From: Rugalucina vietnamica
Lineage: Eukaryota > Mollusca > Bivalvia > Lucinida > Lucinidae
Length of the DNA stretch: 64,000 bases
NCBI GenBank assembly: GCA_964017185.1
Contig: OZ024869.1
Location: 4,052,501-4,116,500, forward strand
Reading direction: 5' to 3'
The notes under the pieces are model-generated. The model made no database searches, was not told the origin of the DNA, and saw only the letters and a program-made list of their open reading frames with translations. Positions 10,926-23,360 of the stretch are shown here, one piece after another. Numbering within the stretch: position 1 is the first letter of the stretch; every line of letters starts with the position of its first letter. The translations under genes and the position numbers were made by a program.

Positions 10926-10928
<3 letters not shown>

Positions 10929-11140
10929 CTCTAGAAGGCCAAAAAATACCGTATTAGTTCTAATAAGCACATGCTCAAATAAGCGCACACCCTGTTCGTC
11001 TACGAAAAAACATGCACATAAGCGCACTCTGCTCGACTAGCATAATGGTATTTTACACAATTTTTTCACAAAATACCATATTAACATTTTTACAATACAC
11101 CATCTAATGAACAGTTGTAAAAGATGATAAATGCCATTTT
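10926..11140. other. No gene seen; short GCACAT/AAGCGCAC repeats
   Basis: Contains AATACCGTATTAG and several AAGCGCAC-like words, likely a truncated interspersed repeat. Confidence 0.3.
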
Positions 11141-11740
11141 AGCTCACCTGAGCCGAAGATTCACAGGTGAGCTTATAGTATACCCAAGCTCCGGCGTCCG
11201 TCGTCGTCCGTCGTTTACAATTTCGAAGATTTTTTCCTCTAAAACCGCTAGGCCAATCAAAGCCAAACATGTGGAGTATCCTTAGGAAGGGGGAACGAAA
11301 GATTGTATAAATGGCTCAGGTCACATGACTAAGATGGCCGCCATGGCTATAAGTAGCAAAAACATTTACAAATCCTCTTCTCCAGAACCAGAAGGCCTAT
11401 GATTTTGAAATTTGTCATGAAGCATTTGGGAATTGAGCTCTACAAATGTTGTATAAATCATGACTTTGGGATGACCTTGATCTATTTTACGGCAAGGTCA
11501 ACTTAGGTCGCCCATATTTGAATTGAGAAAATCGTTAAACTGTCATTTGAAGGGCAAAACTTGCAGTAAATTGGCAAATGGACTGATTGTTATGATTTAA
11601 AAAGGGAATTGACTCAAGGGGTTATTGTGACCCTGCCCCGGGGTTATATACAAGCATATTACAATTCTAGTCAAACAAGTTTATTGGTATATATCTCAGG
11701 TCTCAGGTGAGCGCTTACAGGACCATGAGTCCTCTGGTTT
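11141..11740. mobile_element. GCTCACCT-type interspersed repeat (single unit)
   Basis: One end is a hairpin, AGCTCACCTGAGCCGAAG, then CAGGTGAGCTTATAG. The other end is CTCAGGTGAGCG, then CAGGACCATGAGTCCTCTGG. The body holds one unit of the sequence that is tandemly repeated at 18258-19955 and 56071-58165 (reverse of CATGTGACC, ATGGCGGCC and so on). No ORF; mechanism unknown. Confidence 0.65.
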
Positions 11741-12418
11741 AAAAACTGTAATGTGGTTTGGTAAATAAAACTTGCAAAAAAAATAATCATAAATTCCATT
11801 TGAAATAGCATTTGTTAAGTGCATATATTTATTCCAATACGCTAAGCTGTGCTTTGTGGAATAGTAAGAAACAATGAAAAGACTACAAAATGATTGCATG
11901 ATCACATAAACAACCCTTCCGTAGCAATCAGTAAAACATAACGAAAATGCTGATTTTTGCTCATAAATCAATACAATATAGAAGTTTGATGCTTTAGAAG
12001 CAGTGAAAACCTTCAAAGGGATGTAGTATGTGCCATATTGTGGAATTTTTGGTACTGGACCCTCATCAGTGACCCTTATAAACCGGCCACGAGTTCCAAA
12101 ATACATGTCAATACATGTACAGTATACTGCACAAAACTTTACACAAGGGATGTCTAAATCAACGACACATGCCTAAACGGGTTCAAAGAGCAAGATGGCT
12201 CTAAACGTACAACTTTAATACTCATAAAGTTTAAGCTGCTTCATAATACAAAATTTATTGAAATCAAACTTCAGAATCAAACAAAAGTTTATGAAATACA
12301 AATGCACTCAGCAAATAAGTATTATGTTCCTTTCGTATCAAAGGGTAATACATGTAACTTCAAATAAGCTAGGCTCACTGTCTTTTTTCCTGCAATTGGA
12401 TATGACTCAAAATAACAT
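11741..12418. other. No supported gene
   Basis: A 136-codon open frame on the minus strand (11696-12106) crosses the end of the preceding repeat and resembles no family I know, so it is not called. The remainder is AT-rich. Confidence 0.4.
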
Positions 12419-12487
12419 GAGCAGCATCATGAGAAAATCAAAGCTTAACATGTTTAAACAAAAAGCTTAGATCAGTTTCGCAGTTAA

Positions 12488-12549
12488 GGAATCGTCACAC
12501 ATAAGCGAAAAACTCTCGACGTAGACGCGCGTTTAATCGCAAAAATAGT

Positions 12550-12599
<50 letters not shown>

Positions 12600-12753
12600 T
12601 TACGTCCAAGTCAACAGCTATGGTCATGTTGGGACATTAAATGTTGAAAGGGACATAAAGCAATAAATTAAACATACAAAATCCCTTTTTGCAATAAAAC
12701 GCAAGCCTACGCAAGTCTATGTCGAGAGATTTTCGCTTATGTGTGACGAGGCC
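12488..12753. mobile_element. TTAA-flanked MITE nested in MITE-1
   Basis: TTAA stands on both sides (12484-12487, 12754-12757). The ends are GGAATCGTCACACATAAGCG and its near reverse complement, and the inverted match runs on through CTCTCGAC. TTAA targets are typical of piggyBac and Kolobok superfamilies. A SINE tail lies inside. Confidence 0.65.
12549..12626 (-). mobile_element. SINE 3' tail with poly(A), minus strand
   Basis: Read on the minus strand: ATGACCATAGCTGTTGACTT, then ACGTAAAGCA and nearly 50 A bases (the T run at about 12550-12596). The ACCATAGCTGTTGG-type tail is shared with 13117-13185. It sits inside the TTAA-flanked MITE, so three layers of insertion are stacked here. Confidence 0.55.
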
Positions 12754-12887
12754 TTAACCGCGAAGTGATCTGCACCTTTGTTTCGCTATTTGGAAAGTAC
12801 GCCCCCTCGACTTCCAAAAGAAAAAAAATCAAACCCATACTGGACCTGGTTGGAAACCACAATGTCGATTTTCTCATGACGCAGCTC

Positions 12888-13528
12888 ACAATGAGATCCT
12901 CATTACCACAAACTCTTTTAAAATACATGCATGTAGTACCTGTTTGCTGCAACAAAGACGACTAAAGATAAAAAGCATGTCATCTTCTGTATCTCGTCAA
13001 ATTTCCATTGAAATTGGACCACTGATTCTCTGAAAATTGAATGCTAGCACATTACATAGCTCAGATGTCTACTTCAAGGATCCAGGGCTTCTCCAGTCTG
13101 TCGGACGAAACTATAAACCGAGGCCCCGTCTCCATATGACCATAGCTGTTGGTGGGACATTAAATCCCAATCAAACAAACAAACTGATTCAAGGGTATCG
13201 TGGATTTCATGCTTCAGTTTGTTTTTGGAAGTTTCCATGCTAGCTGCAGTAAAATCAGACGTCTGTCATTCAAAGACAATCTTGAAAGATGAAGCAATCT
13301 GCTGCCCAGTCATATATTCACCTCTGTTTCGCTACTTATTGGGAACTATGATTTACCAACATAAGTTATCTGCCATTGATAGGGCAAATATCATTTATGG
13401 TATGGGGAGAAGGTAAACGACTTGTTTACTGGATGTAAAAAGGGAAATGTACCAGGATGACCATGAAACATCCAATAGCAATGTAGAATATTCTGTCGGA
13501 TAAACAGAAAAAGCCGAAGGGATTCTCT
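12888..13528. other. No gene seen apart from a SINE tail
   Basis: Short ORFs only. The one recognisable part is the SINE tail at 13117-13185. Confidence 0.4.
13117..13185 (+). mobile_element. SINE 3' tail fragment
   Basis: Contains CGAGGCCCCGTCTCCATATG, then ACCATAGCTGTTGGTGGGAC, a TTAAATCCCAATC segment and a CAAA microsatellite. This is the sort of tail that tRNA-derived SINEs of molluscs carry. The tRNA head is not visible. Confidence 0.5.
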
Positions 13529-13685
13529 AAACCAGAGGACCAATGATCCTGTAAACGCTCACCTCAGACCCGAGATATATACCACTAGAATAGTAATATA
13601 CAAGTATATAGCCCAAGGGCAGGGTGAGAACAACCCCTGTAGTCATTTTCTTTTTCAAATTATAAAAAATCAGTCCATTTGCCAC
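13529..13685. mobile_element. GCTCACCT-type repeat, end fragment
   Basis: Begins AAACCAGAGGACCAATG and follows the end of the 56071 copy, up to AATCAGTCCATTTGCCA, where a SINE interrupts it. Confidence 0.6.
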
Positions 13686-13866
13686 ATATGAGAGGGGCCA
13701 ATCAGTAGGTGGGGCGAAAACGGGAGAACCCCGAGAAAAAACCACCTGGCACACCCGCAAGCAGAACTTGGCTTGTCTCACATGTGGCCAGAGCGGGCTC
13801 GAACCGACTCCAGACACAGCGGTAATTAAGAAATAGCGCTCTTAACCGCTCGGCCACGGGGGCCGC
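13686..13866 (-). mobile_element. tRNA-derived SINE
   Basis: On the minus strand it starts GCGGCCCCCGTGGCCGAGCG, with A box TGGCCGAGCGG and B box GGTTCGAGCCC. This is a Leu/Ser-like tRNA head, followed by a body with CCAGGTGGTTTTTTCTCGGG. It cuts into the GCTCACCT-type fragment. The long variable region rules out an intact tRNA gene. Confidence 0.75.
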
Positions 13867-14514
13867 CTGACATTTCTTTGAAATAACCCTAGTTTTTGGT
13901 AAAAATTTGACTTTAAGAAGAGAGATTATGCTTGCATATGGCTTTTTCTGAGTTCGTATATACACTTCTGACGTAATAAACGCAACATAAGATGAAACGC
14001 AAATACTAACATTTTTGAAAATATCCTACCCCAAATGGGCACATTTTTTGAAAATGACCCACGCATGTATATATTGGGCCAACTAAGCCAATAATGCTTG
14101 TAGGCATGGAATCGACCAGGACTTCCACGAATGGTTAATGATTCAGCTGCATTTGAAATCAAAGCAATGTTGCATGCAGTTTTATGTCATTAGTGTATTT
14201 TTGCGGGAAAACAACATGAATTGTTGAGTAATTCATTCGTACAAGATGGGTAATAAGAAAGATGCAGGCAAGGGCAAACGAAGGGGTAAGGGGAGAATAT
14301 CCGTACCCGACTTTGCAAATTTAGAACCACGGTTTCTGACTGACAAGCAGGGAAGCATGTACGTGGCTTTTCATGCATGCATATGGCGCGAAACGCCACA
14401 GATACAGTCATGTATCTATCCTGACAAATAAAAATCAAGAATCCCCAAGAATGTGCTTTTATACTCGTACGTACATGATTCGTATATAGCTATTGGCACA
14501 TTCTTCATATCTTA
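13867..14514. other. No firm gene; one small basic ORF
   Basis: A 61-codon plus-strand ORF (14246-14431) starts with a lysine/arginine-rich stretch (MGNKKDAGKGKRRGKGR) and overlaps an AATAAA at its end. It resembles no protein I recognise and has no splice or promoter support, so it is not called as a gene. Confidence 0.3.
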
Positions 14515-15744
14515 TGCCCCTATCACACTACGATAAATTGCCTCACGAATCGCCACGAAGTGACAATTTTTGACAATTTTTTCGATTCGTAGCTGAAACG
14601 TAACCGATTCGTATAGTTCTTATCTAATTCTTACAGTTCGTAGTTAGTTCCTGCGAATCGTGGGTCAGTCAGAAATTCGTGGCCAAAGTTTTGAACTGTT
14701 CAAAACTTTGGTCCCGAATTTTCGACCCATTAAATTCGCATTTAATTCTTAACACAGTCGTAGTGCATTCTGTGACATCCTAACTGAATCTTATCTGATT
14801 CGGATGCACTCGTAACTCTTTCGGGCATTCCGGAGCTCGTCACCCAACTACGAATTAACAACGAATCCGTTACGAATGTCGCGAATACACACCGAAGCAG
14901 ATACGAAATAGGTAAGAACTATCTAAGAATTCATATCAATATGCGAATCAGCCAAGAGTCTCACGAATGATTTACGACTTAACTACGGGTTTGTATGAAG
15001 CTGGAGATTAATGGAATTTAATATGGCAGTTTATAGCACGAATGTTAGCCGACTGCACCGGAACGCGCCACGAAGTCCACGAATCTTACAACAGAAATAT
15101 AACGAAAAAGGTACACCAAAGGACGGGAGAAAGATACATAGAAAAGCAAGGTTATCATTTAGAGTGCGGCAGAAGGCAGTTCCGTTGAAGAGAAGCTACT
15201 TCTTTACTTCTGAGAATCCATCCTCAGAGGTGAAAAACATTACAGGGATAAAGCTACAGTCAGGGATGTAATTTATGAACTGAGTTTCCCAAGTATCATC
15301 GAATGGGTGTAGAGGGCCATAGTCGATAGAGTAATAGCATGAGAAGTTAGCCATCATGCTTCATTTAATTTGAAACTGATTCTCAAGCAGGCGTATTATA
15401 ACTTTTATAACTATCTTGAGAAAAAATCTCACGAATTGTCAAGAACAGCTACGAATATTTATTATTCGCACATGTTATCATCATATTCGTAACTGATTCT
15501 CAAACTTTCGCGCAGCATACCCTCAATAGATTATGTAAATCGTTAAGAATTCTTACCAAGTTCGTGCAATTGCAGCCGAATTCAGCTGAGTCCGCCGAAT
15601 ATTCGTAACGCTGTCGTGTCTGTGTCCTTGCTGGTTCGTAAGTAGTTTCAAATAAACCAAAAAAGTTCACGAAATTCCACGAATCCTAAAAATTATGAAT
15701 TCGTGACGATTCGTGAGACTATTTATCGTAGTGTGAGAGGGGCA
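14515..15744. mobile_element. PIF/Harbinger-like non-autonomous element
   Basis: TGCCCCTATCACACTACGAT at the left is matched by its near inverted copy at the right (ATCGTAGTGTGAGAGGGGCA); the arms continue through CTCACGAATCG. TTA is duplicated on both sides (14512-14514, 15745-15747), the 3-bp target typical of PIF/Harbinger. The arms are full of ACGAATT/CGAAT words. An 86-codon ORF inside (15011-15271) does not look like a transposase. CCAAAGTTTTGAAC / GTTCAAAACTTTGG near 14681-14708 is a perfect palindrome. Confidence 0.65.
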
Positions 15745-15871
15745 TTATTCTCCAAACTTTTGTGCCGTATTTCCCCTTTTCAATTGTGTTATCGTAATGA
15801 AATCTTAATGAAATCTTGCAAGTACTCGTGCGATTCCAGCCGATTATGCCGAATCTCTAGTTTCTCTACCA

Positions 15872-16021
15872 GTCATTTGTATCCCCGGCACCCCTTGGGC
15901 CGGGGAATAGCGGGGCTTTTAACTTTTCAAATTTTAAAGCCCTGGTAAAAGCTCCGCCCTGCGGGGAGAAAAGTTTGGTAAAATTCCTGCTAAAAGCCCC
16001 GGTCCCCCAGGGACAAATGAC
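15872..16021. mobile_element. Small palindromic MITE
   Basis: GTCATTTGTATCCCC and GGGACAAATGAC are inverted ends enclosing GC-rich sequence with CCCCGG words. A weaker relative lies near 7890 (GTCATTTGTAACC). Confidence 0.5.
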
Positions 16022-18257
16022 CTAAGCTATTTGAATAATCTTTACTCGCCTATTCCATGGCGGTGAGAATAGGCACTGCCGGGACTCGTCGGAAGTAAAA
16101 TCTCGGCATCTCAGCCCCGCTATGTCCCTGCTATCCCCAACCCTAGGGGCCCCGGAGATATAAATGGCTGGTCGTCTCAGCTACGATCAGAGGCAAATTT
16201 TTGTCTCACCTGTTTTCGGAGGTTTTTTGTCAAAGTTGTACCCTTGGCTTTGTTCCACTTTTTCCAAAATCTGTTGGTCATACAGTTTCGGAAAATACAT
16301 ACCTTTTTATCATTCTATGCCACAGAATTCCGTTATATCCAAAACATTATTTCATCTTCAAAAACATGAAAATTTAAGAAAGGGGAGCTAACTTTTTATT
16401 TAGGAATCGGATTTGGCCGAAACATAATATAATTAAAGCTGATGTGTATACCCTGGTTACAAATAAGTTTGGACAGAATAAGTAAGATTAATAGCTAGCT
16501 AGAAAATAAGAAAACTTTGTTTTCGCCATTATAACCCTATGGGACCTATCCGTTGCCATGGTAACAAGTTTTAATCCGTTCCACCCTATATTCTAATAAA
16601 AGTTTTGTCCTGATAAAAGTATGCTTCATGCGAAATTTGATGGCTCTGGGTTTATTGGTTTAAGAAATTTTACACTTTTTGTTGTCGATTTTTTCTCTAC
16701 GGACAGGACATTTTTGACCGAAATAAAAATTCCATAATTCTACATTGTCATTGGCGTTGGTATATAATATTTTTCTCATGACAATTATCAGTTCTGAAGA
16801 CTCCATCCCCCAATGTGGTTTTCAACTTCCAGAAGTATAAGACGTTATAGATGTAATGTATGGGTTACGGACAGGACACTTTTTCGTTACATTGTCCTCA
16901 GTACTTTGGGATATAAATTTATATCCAGCGATAAAAGTAAGCCACACTACTGGTTATTTTTACTGATTAGGTATGTCCAAATATTGTTTATGACCCATTG
17001 AAAGTAGAATTGGATGTAACAGTCTGACTTATCAGGCATGTCACTTTAAAATATCTCAGTTTGGCACACGTCATCAGCTTTAGTAATCATGGCATAACTC
17101 AAAAACAAATAGTCGCAGCCCATTCAAATAAACGGCAGAATAAACGGGATATGATCGTTTACTAGCCACAAAATGTTTTATATGCGCATAAAGTGTCAGT
17201 TTCAATCCCTCATACCCATAAAAAGAAGCAATTTTCAAGTGAGACAGTATAACACCTGTTTTGGGGGTATTTTTGGCTATATAAAATTATACTGTGAAAA
17301 AAATGGCTTGTCCAATCAACATGATTTTTTTAGGCCAGTTAGAATTAATTGATCTTGACATCCTGCAAGTCAAATTAAGTATATTAGTGTTGATGTTTTC
17401 ATTACCCAACCGCATAACACTTAATAAATTTAAAATTGTCATCTGATCTTAGCTGACCCGTGGTGCATTACAGATTCGTAAAACAATTACGGACAGACAA
17501 GAAAATTTATGAAACTGCACGAAACATCACGAATCAAAATTTCATCAATTCCTGACGATTCATGAGACCGATCATGAGGGACATAACAAAGATAAAACTA
17601 AAATATTACCTTCCAAGTTCAATTGGTAAATCCTGGAAACTTTCTTCAAAAGTTACACCAGATACCTCTTCAACTATGCAGTCTGTTTCGCCACAATGTC
17701 CAAAAGGAACATATACAGAAAGTCGAAATGTAACATATACGTAGTACGCAAGTCACCAATACATTTTTACATAGGCCGTAAAGGAACATTGACAAAACAG
17801 ACAAACTGCGACATTTCACTTGCATTGTGAATATAACATTCGCAATCACTCTGCCATACACATTTCGACATCATTCCAATTCCAAAGGTTCATCAAAACC
17901 ATAAATAATAAATTTATGAATCTGAAAGTACAAAAATAATTAATTTCAAAGCTTTTAACACCGGACTCCAGAACAGGATCTGCCTTTGGGTCAAACTTCA
18001 TATAAATATTCAGAGTATGCACAAATTTATTTAAGATGCAAATGTTAGAAACAAATTACCTCATTTTTGTACTCTCTCTCTCTCTTGCAACCACACACCT
18101 GTTTCCTATTCTTATGATTCTTATTGTGTAAACACACTGAATGTGACAGTGTATTGTCCGAATGTCTCTAATACCCTGCGTAAATTCTCTATGACTTAGT
18201 CCGAAATTATCTATGACTCAGTCGTAAAGGCAATTGACTGATAGCCGTAAATTAACG
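16022..18257. other. No supported gene; old repeat remnants
   Basis: ACGGACAGGACA occurs at about 16698 and 16868. Around 17500-17570 is a fragment of the 14515 element's end (CACGAATC, then TCCTGACGATTCATGAGAC). On the minus strand about 17742-17608 there is a short frame with a possible donor (GGAAG|GTAATA) but no acceptor, so no exon is called. Confidence 0.4.
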
Positions 18258-19955
18258 CCTCCCATATATACCTTGTTAACCGGGTGTGTGCCAATTTACT
18301 GCAAGTTTTGCCTTTCAAATGACATTTAACAATTTTCCCTATTCAAATGTATAGGCCACCTAAGTTGACCTTGCCGTAAAATTGGTCAAGGTCATGCAAG
18401 GGTCATGACTTATATAAAGTTTGTAGAGCTCCATTGCCTGATGTTTCATGCCAAGTTTCAAAATCATAGGAACTTATGGAGAAGAAAGTTTTGCTATTTA
18501 TAGCCATGGCGGCCATCTCATGGCGGTCACGTGACCTCGACCATTTTATTCAAACTTTCATTCCCCCTTCCTAACAATGATCCACATAAAGGTTGGCTTT
18601 GATTGGCCAAGCGGTTTCAGAGCAGATGATGTTTGAATATTATGGTCATGTAAAAGTATATTGCCCCTGGGCAGGGACAGAAAACCCCCTGGGGGCATTT
18701 TTTTCATAAACATAAATATTTTGTCTATTTGCCCTTTCCTGCAAGTTTTGCCCTTCAAATCATAGTTTAACAATTTTTTCCAATTCAACTGCATGGGCGA
18801 CCTATGTTGGCCTTGCCATAAAGATTTTTAAAGGTTTTTACTATTTATATCCATGGCGGACATCTTGGTCATGTGACCTTGACCATTTATACAAACCTTT
18901 ATTGCCCCTTCCTAACGATGCTTCACATAAAGTTTGGCTTTGATCGGCCAAGCAGTTTTAGAGAAGATGTTTGAATATTATGGTCATATACATGTATATA
19001 GCACGGGGTGGGGGCAGACAACCCCCTGGGGCCAAAATATTTTCATAAACATAAATATTCTGTCCATTTGTCCATTTCCTACAAGTTTTACCCTTCAAAT
19101 CATATTTTAACAATTTTCTCCATTCAAATGCATTGGCGACCTATGTTGACCTTGCCGTAAAATATCTCAAGGTCATCCCAGGCCAGGGTCATGATTTATA
19201 TAAACTTCGTAGAGCTCCATTGCCTGATGCTTCATAAGTTTCAAAATCACAGGCCTGGTTCTGGAGAAGAAGATATTTAAAGGTTTTTGTTATTTATAGC
19301 CATGGCGGCCATCTTGGTCATGTGACACTGACCATTTATACAAACTTTCATTCCCCCATCCTAATTTTGCTCCACATAAAGTTTGGCTTTGATTGGCCAA
19401 GCGGTTTCCGGGAAGATGTTTGTATATTTTGGTCATATACATGTATATAGCCCCGGGGCAGAGTCAGACAATCCTTGGGGACAAAATGGTTTCATAAGCA
19501 TAAATATTGTGTCCATTTGTCCATTTCCTGCAAGTTTTGCCCTTCAAATCATATTTTGACAATTTTCTCCATTCAAATACATGGGCGGCCTATAAATATA
19601 GGTCAAGGTCATCCCAGGGTCATGATTTATACAAACTTTGTAGAGCTTTATTGCCTGATGCTTCATGCCAACTTTCAAAATCATAGGCCTTCTGTTTCTG
19701 GCGAAGAAGATTTGTAAAGTTTTTTTGCTATTTATAGCTATGGCGGCCATCTTGGTCATGTGACCTTAACCATTTATACAAACTTTCATTCCCCCTTCTT
19801 AGGGATGTTCCACATAAAGTTTGGCTTTGATTGGTCAGGCGGTTTCAGAAGAGAAGATGTTTGAAAAGTGTGAACGACGACGATAACGGCGACGACGGAC
19901 GACGGAGCATGTGTATCCTATAAGCTCACCTGTGAGCCTTCTGCTCAGGTGAGCT
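18258..19955 (+). repeat. GCTCACCT-type element with about four tandem units
   Basis: The phrase GCAAGTTTTGCCYTTCAAAT recurs near 18300, 18738, 19080 and 19528. Each is followed by TGACCTTGCCGTAAAAT, GCTCCATTGCCTGATG and ATGGCGGCCATCTTGGTCAT. Units are about 340-450 bp. The right end is the hairpin CTATAAGCTCACCTGTGAGC, then GCTCAGGTGAGCT. The left end appears truncated. There is no ORF. Confidence 0.7.
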
Positions 19956-20790
19956 AAAAAGGAGAAAAAGAGCAGATCTGTTTTCAATGATTTTCGAGCT
20001 TCACTTACGAAGGAGGTAAGAAACATGCTTCTCTGCTGATAGTGTTTCTATAATGTTGGTTATAGGGCTTTCACACTTACCACGATTCCGACCACGATTG
20101 CAATCGTGGTCTTCATTGTGAGGGAATCGGGATTATCGTAACGGATCTTATCCGATCATATCACATCTTGATGTCAGTCGTGGCAATAGGGTTAATTGTG
20201 ATACAATTTTTGACAGCCAAAAGTTTTTCCACGATTAACCTGATTGATAAATCAATTGTGTTCATCAAATCAGATCATAATACATTGTACCAAATCGTAT
20301 GGAACGCCAAAGCTGTCTGATGGTAAGGAATAAAAACATTTGATGCATCATCATCATTATATCCTGCTCACATTTGATTATATGTTGTATAGTGTGCATT
20401 ATATGATGGGAAAAGTCCATTATATGTTGGACCAGGTTCTTTATCTTATGAAAATTTTCATTATATGATGAGTAAACATCTTTATATTATGGTAGACTTA
20501 CATTATATGCTGATACAACGTCATTATATGATGTGACAACTACGTTATATTATGGGCTATTGTCTTTATATGCATCAAGTTCATTATATGGTTCGATAAC
20601 TTCATTATATGCGCAAACTTCATTATATGCGCAAACTTCATTATATGATGTGACAACTACATTATATGATGTGGACGATTTTGCGAGAAGAAGAATTACA
20701 TTGACACCGTTTAGAGAGTTATTGTATACATGCCGGGACTACCGGACATACTGCTGATTCTATCTATTTCTTTCTATCTATATATCTATG

Positions 20791-20881
<91 letters not shown>
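20791..20881. repeat. (TATC)n microsatellite
   Basis: About 22 perfect TATC units in the left arm of the foldback. Confidence 0.95.
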
Positions 20882-21185
20882 AATCATCATGATCATGATC
20901 GATCATCACCATCATCATCATCGTCATGATGATATATCATCATCAATATCGATCATCATCATCATCATGATCGAAAGTAGTATAGAGGGTGGATTTTTAA
21001 TCTACTTTCCTGGTCGCCTGGTGTTGTTCTGTTGTTCAAGATGGCGGCCTCCATGGGACCGATATTGCGCAATATTTCGTAAGATCCACGAATCATTCTA
21101 TTTCCGTTTCCGTGCCACTTTCGATATCTGATCCGGTTTCTTATTGGCATTTTAAGAACGGCTAGCGTCATCCTGGCCACCACTA

Positions 21186-22330
21186 GCAGACTTCCAGGAT
21201 ATCGGTGCCAATTAGATTAAGCTTAGATTTCGACTCCCAATACCCTCACGAGTCGAAAGCGTCGGTCTGCGACACTACCAGACCACTCGCAGACTTCCAG
21301 GATACCGGTGCCAATTAGTTTAAGCTTAGATTTCGACCCCCAAGACCCTCCCGAGTCGAAAGCGTCGTCTGCGACACTATCAGACCACTCGCAGACTTCC
21401 AGGATACCGATGCCAATTAGTTTAAGCATATATTTCGACTCCCAAGACCCTCCCGAGTCGAAAGCGTCGGTCTGCGACACTACCAGACCACTCGCCGACT
21501 TCCAGGATACCGGTGCCAATTAGCTTAAGCTTAGTTGTCGACCCCAAAGACCCTCCCGAGTCGTAAGCGTCGGTCTGCGACACTATCAGACCACTCGCAG
21601 ACTTTCAGGATACCGGTGCCAATTAGTTTAAGCATATATTACGACTCCCCAGACCCTCCCGAGTCGAAAGCGTCGGTCTGCGACACTACCAGACCACTCG
21701 CAGACTTCCAGGATACCGGTGCCAATTAGTTTAAGCTTAGTTGTCGACCCCAAAGACCCCCCCGAGTCGTAAGCGTCGGTCTGCGAGACTATCAGACCAC
21801 TCGCAGACTTTCAGGATACCGGTGCCAATTAGTTTAAGCATATATTACGACTCCCCAGACCCTCCCGAGTCGAAAGCGTCGGTCTGCGACACTACCAGAC
21901 CACTCGCAGACTTCCAGGATACCGGTGCCAATTAGTTTAAGCTTAGTTGTCGACCCCAAAGACCCTCCCGAGTCGTAAGCGTCGGTCTGCGAGACTATCA
22001 GACCACTCGCAGACTTCCAGGATTCCGGTGCCAATAAGTTTAAGCATATATTACGACTCCCCAGACCCTCCCGATTCGAAAGCGTCGGTCTGCGACACTA
22101 CCAGACCACTCGCAGACTTCCAGGATACGGGTGTCTATTAGTTTAAGCATATATTTCGACTCCCAACACCATCCCGAGTCGATATAGTCGGTCTGCGACA
22201 CTACCAGACCACTCGCAGACTTCCAGGATTCCGGTGCCAATAAGTTAAAGCTTAGATTTCGACTCTCAAGACCATCCCAAATCGAAAGCGTCGGTCTGCG
22301 ACAAAATCAGACCACTCGCAGACTTCCAGG
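21186..22330 (+). repeat. 103-bp minisatellite, about 11 units
   Basis: The phrase AGACTTCCAGGAT recurs every 101-104 bp from 21190 to 22321. Central units alternate between two versions (AGCTTAGTTGTCGACCCC and AGCATATATTACGACTCCCC), giving a 206-bp higher-order period. Each unit contains the dyad GTCTGCGA...TCGCAGAC. Confidence 0.9.
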
Positions 22331-22564
22331 ATTTAGCTCGAATTGGAATTTATGGAGCTATTTTATCTTCATGCCTCCCCAGTTCCTCATTCTGACTCCT
22401 CGCACCCTACAAAATGGCTATTTGACACTTTTCGGTGACTGTCATACTCAGCGAAAACCCCACCCCCACCCCCGTATATTATATGGTTTATGCGCAGTTG
22501 TGTGCTACATACATTGGATATAGGTGTATTTGGACGAACGATAGTCAAGGTTTGGTAGCAACAG

Positions 22565-23257
22565 TTGTGTCACCGGATTCCTGGAAGTCTGCTAGTAGTC
22601 AAAACTTGTCGCAGACAATTCAAATGGTTTTAGGTCTTATAGGGTCTAACAAGGTCAAATCAGATTTTAACTCTATTGACATCGGAATCCTGGAAGTCTG
22701 CAAGTAGTCAAAACGTCTCGCAGACCGTTTCAAATGTTCTTATAGGATCTCAGAATGTCAAATCATGCTTTTACCCTATTGGCACCGGAATCCTGGAAGT
22801 CTGCGAGTAGTCAGAACGTCTCGCAGATCGTTTCAAACCGTGTTATATGGTTTGAGAAGGTCAAATCAGGCTTTTACTCTATGGGCACCGGACTCCTGGA
22901 AGTCTGCAAGTGGTCTGATATTGTCGCAGACTGACGCTTTCGATTCGGGATGGTCTTGATAGTCAAAATCTAAGCTTTAACTTATTGGCACCGGAATCCT
23001 GGAAGTCTGCGAGTGGTCTGGTAGTGTCGCAGACCGACGCTTTTGACTCGGGAGGGTCTTGGGAGTCAAAATATATGCTCAAACTAATTGGCACCGGTAT
23101 CCTGGAAGTCTGCGAGTGGTCTGATAGTGTCGCACCGACGCTTTCGACTCGGGAGGGTCTTGGGGGGTCGAAATCTAAGCTTAAACTAATTGGCATCGGT
23201 ATCCTGGAAGTCTGCGAGTGGTCTGGTAGTGTCGCAGACCGACGCTTTCGACTCGTG
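22565..23257 (-). repeat. 103-bp minisatellite, inverted copies, about 7 units
   Basis: The reverse complement of the 21186-22330 unit (CCTGGAAGTCTGCGAGTGG) recurs near 22577, 22686, 22790, 22890, 22994, 23097 and 23199. Units nearest the foldback centre are more diverged. Confidence 0.85.

Positions 23258-23360
<103 letters not shown>

Larger units (their letters stand above)
12419..12887. mobile_element. MITE-1 copy carrying a nested MITE
   Basis: Ends GAGCAGCATCATGAGAAAATC and GATTTTCTCATGACGCAGCTC are inverted copies. Imperfect 4-bp flanks ACAT and ACAA fit the 4-bp target duplication of this family. The palindromic core GATCAGYTTCGCAGTT / AACCGCGAAG is split at TTAA by the next feature. 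Confidence 0.7.

Noticed and set aside
11696-12106. 136-codon minus-strand ORF
   Set aside because: It crosses the end of a GCTCACCT-type repeat and shows no recognisable motif.
20730-21131. 133-codon ORF rich in YLSI and H repeats
   Set aside because: It is a translation of the TATC microsatellite and adjoining ATC/CAT simple sequence.
21186-23257. CRISPR-like regular spacing
   Set aside because: The whole 103-bp unit is repeated with no unique spacers, and the genome is eukaryotic.
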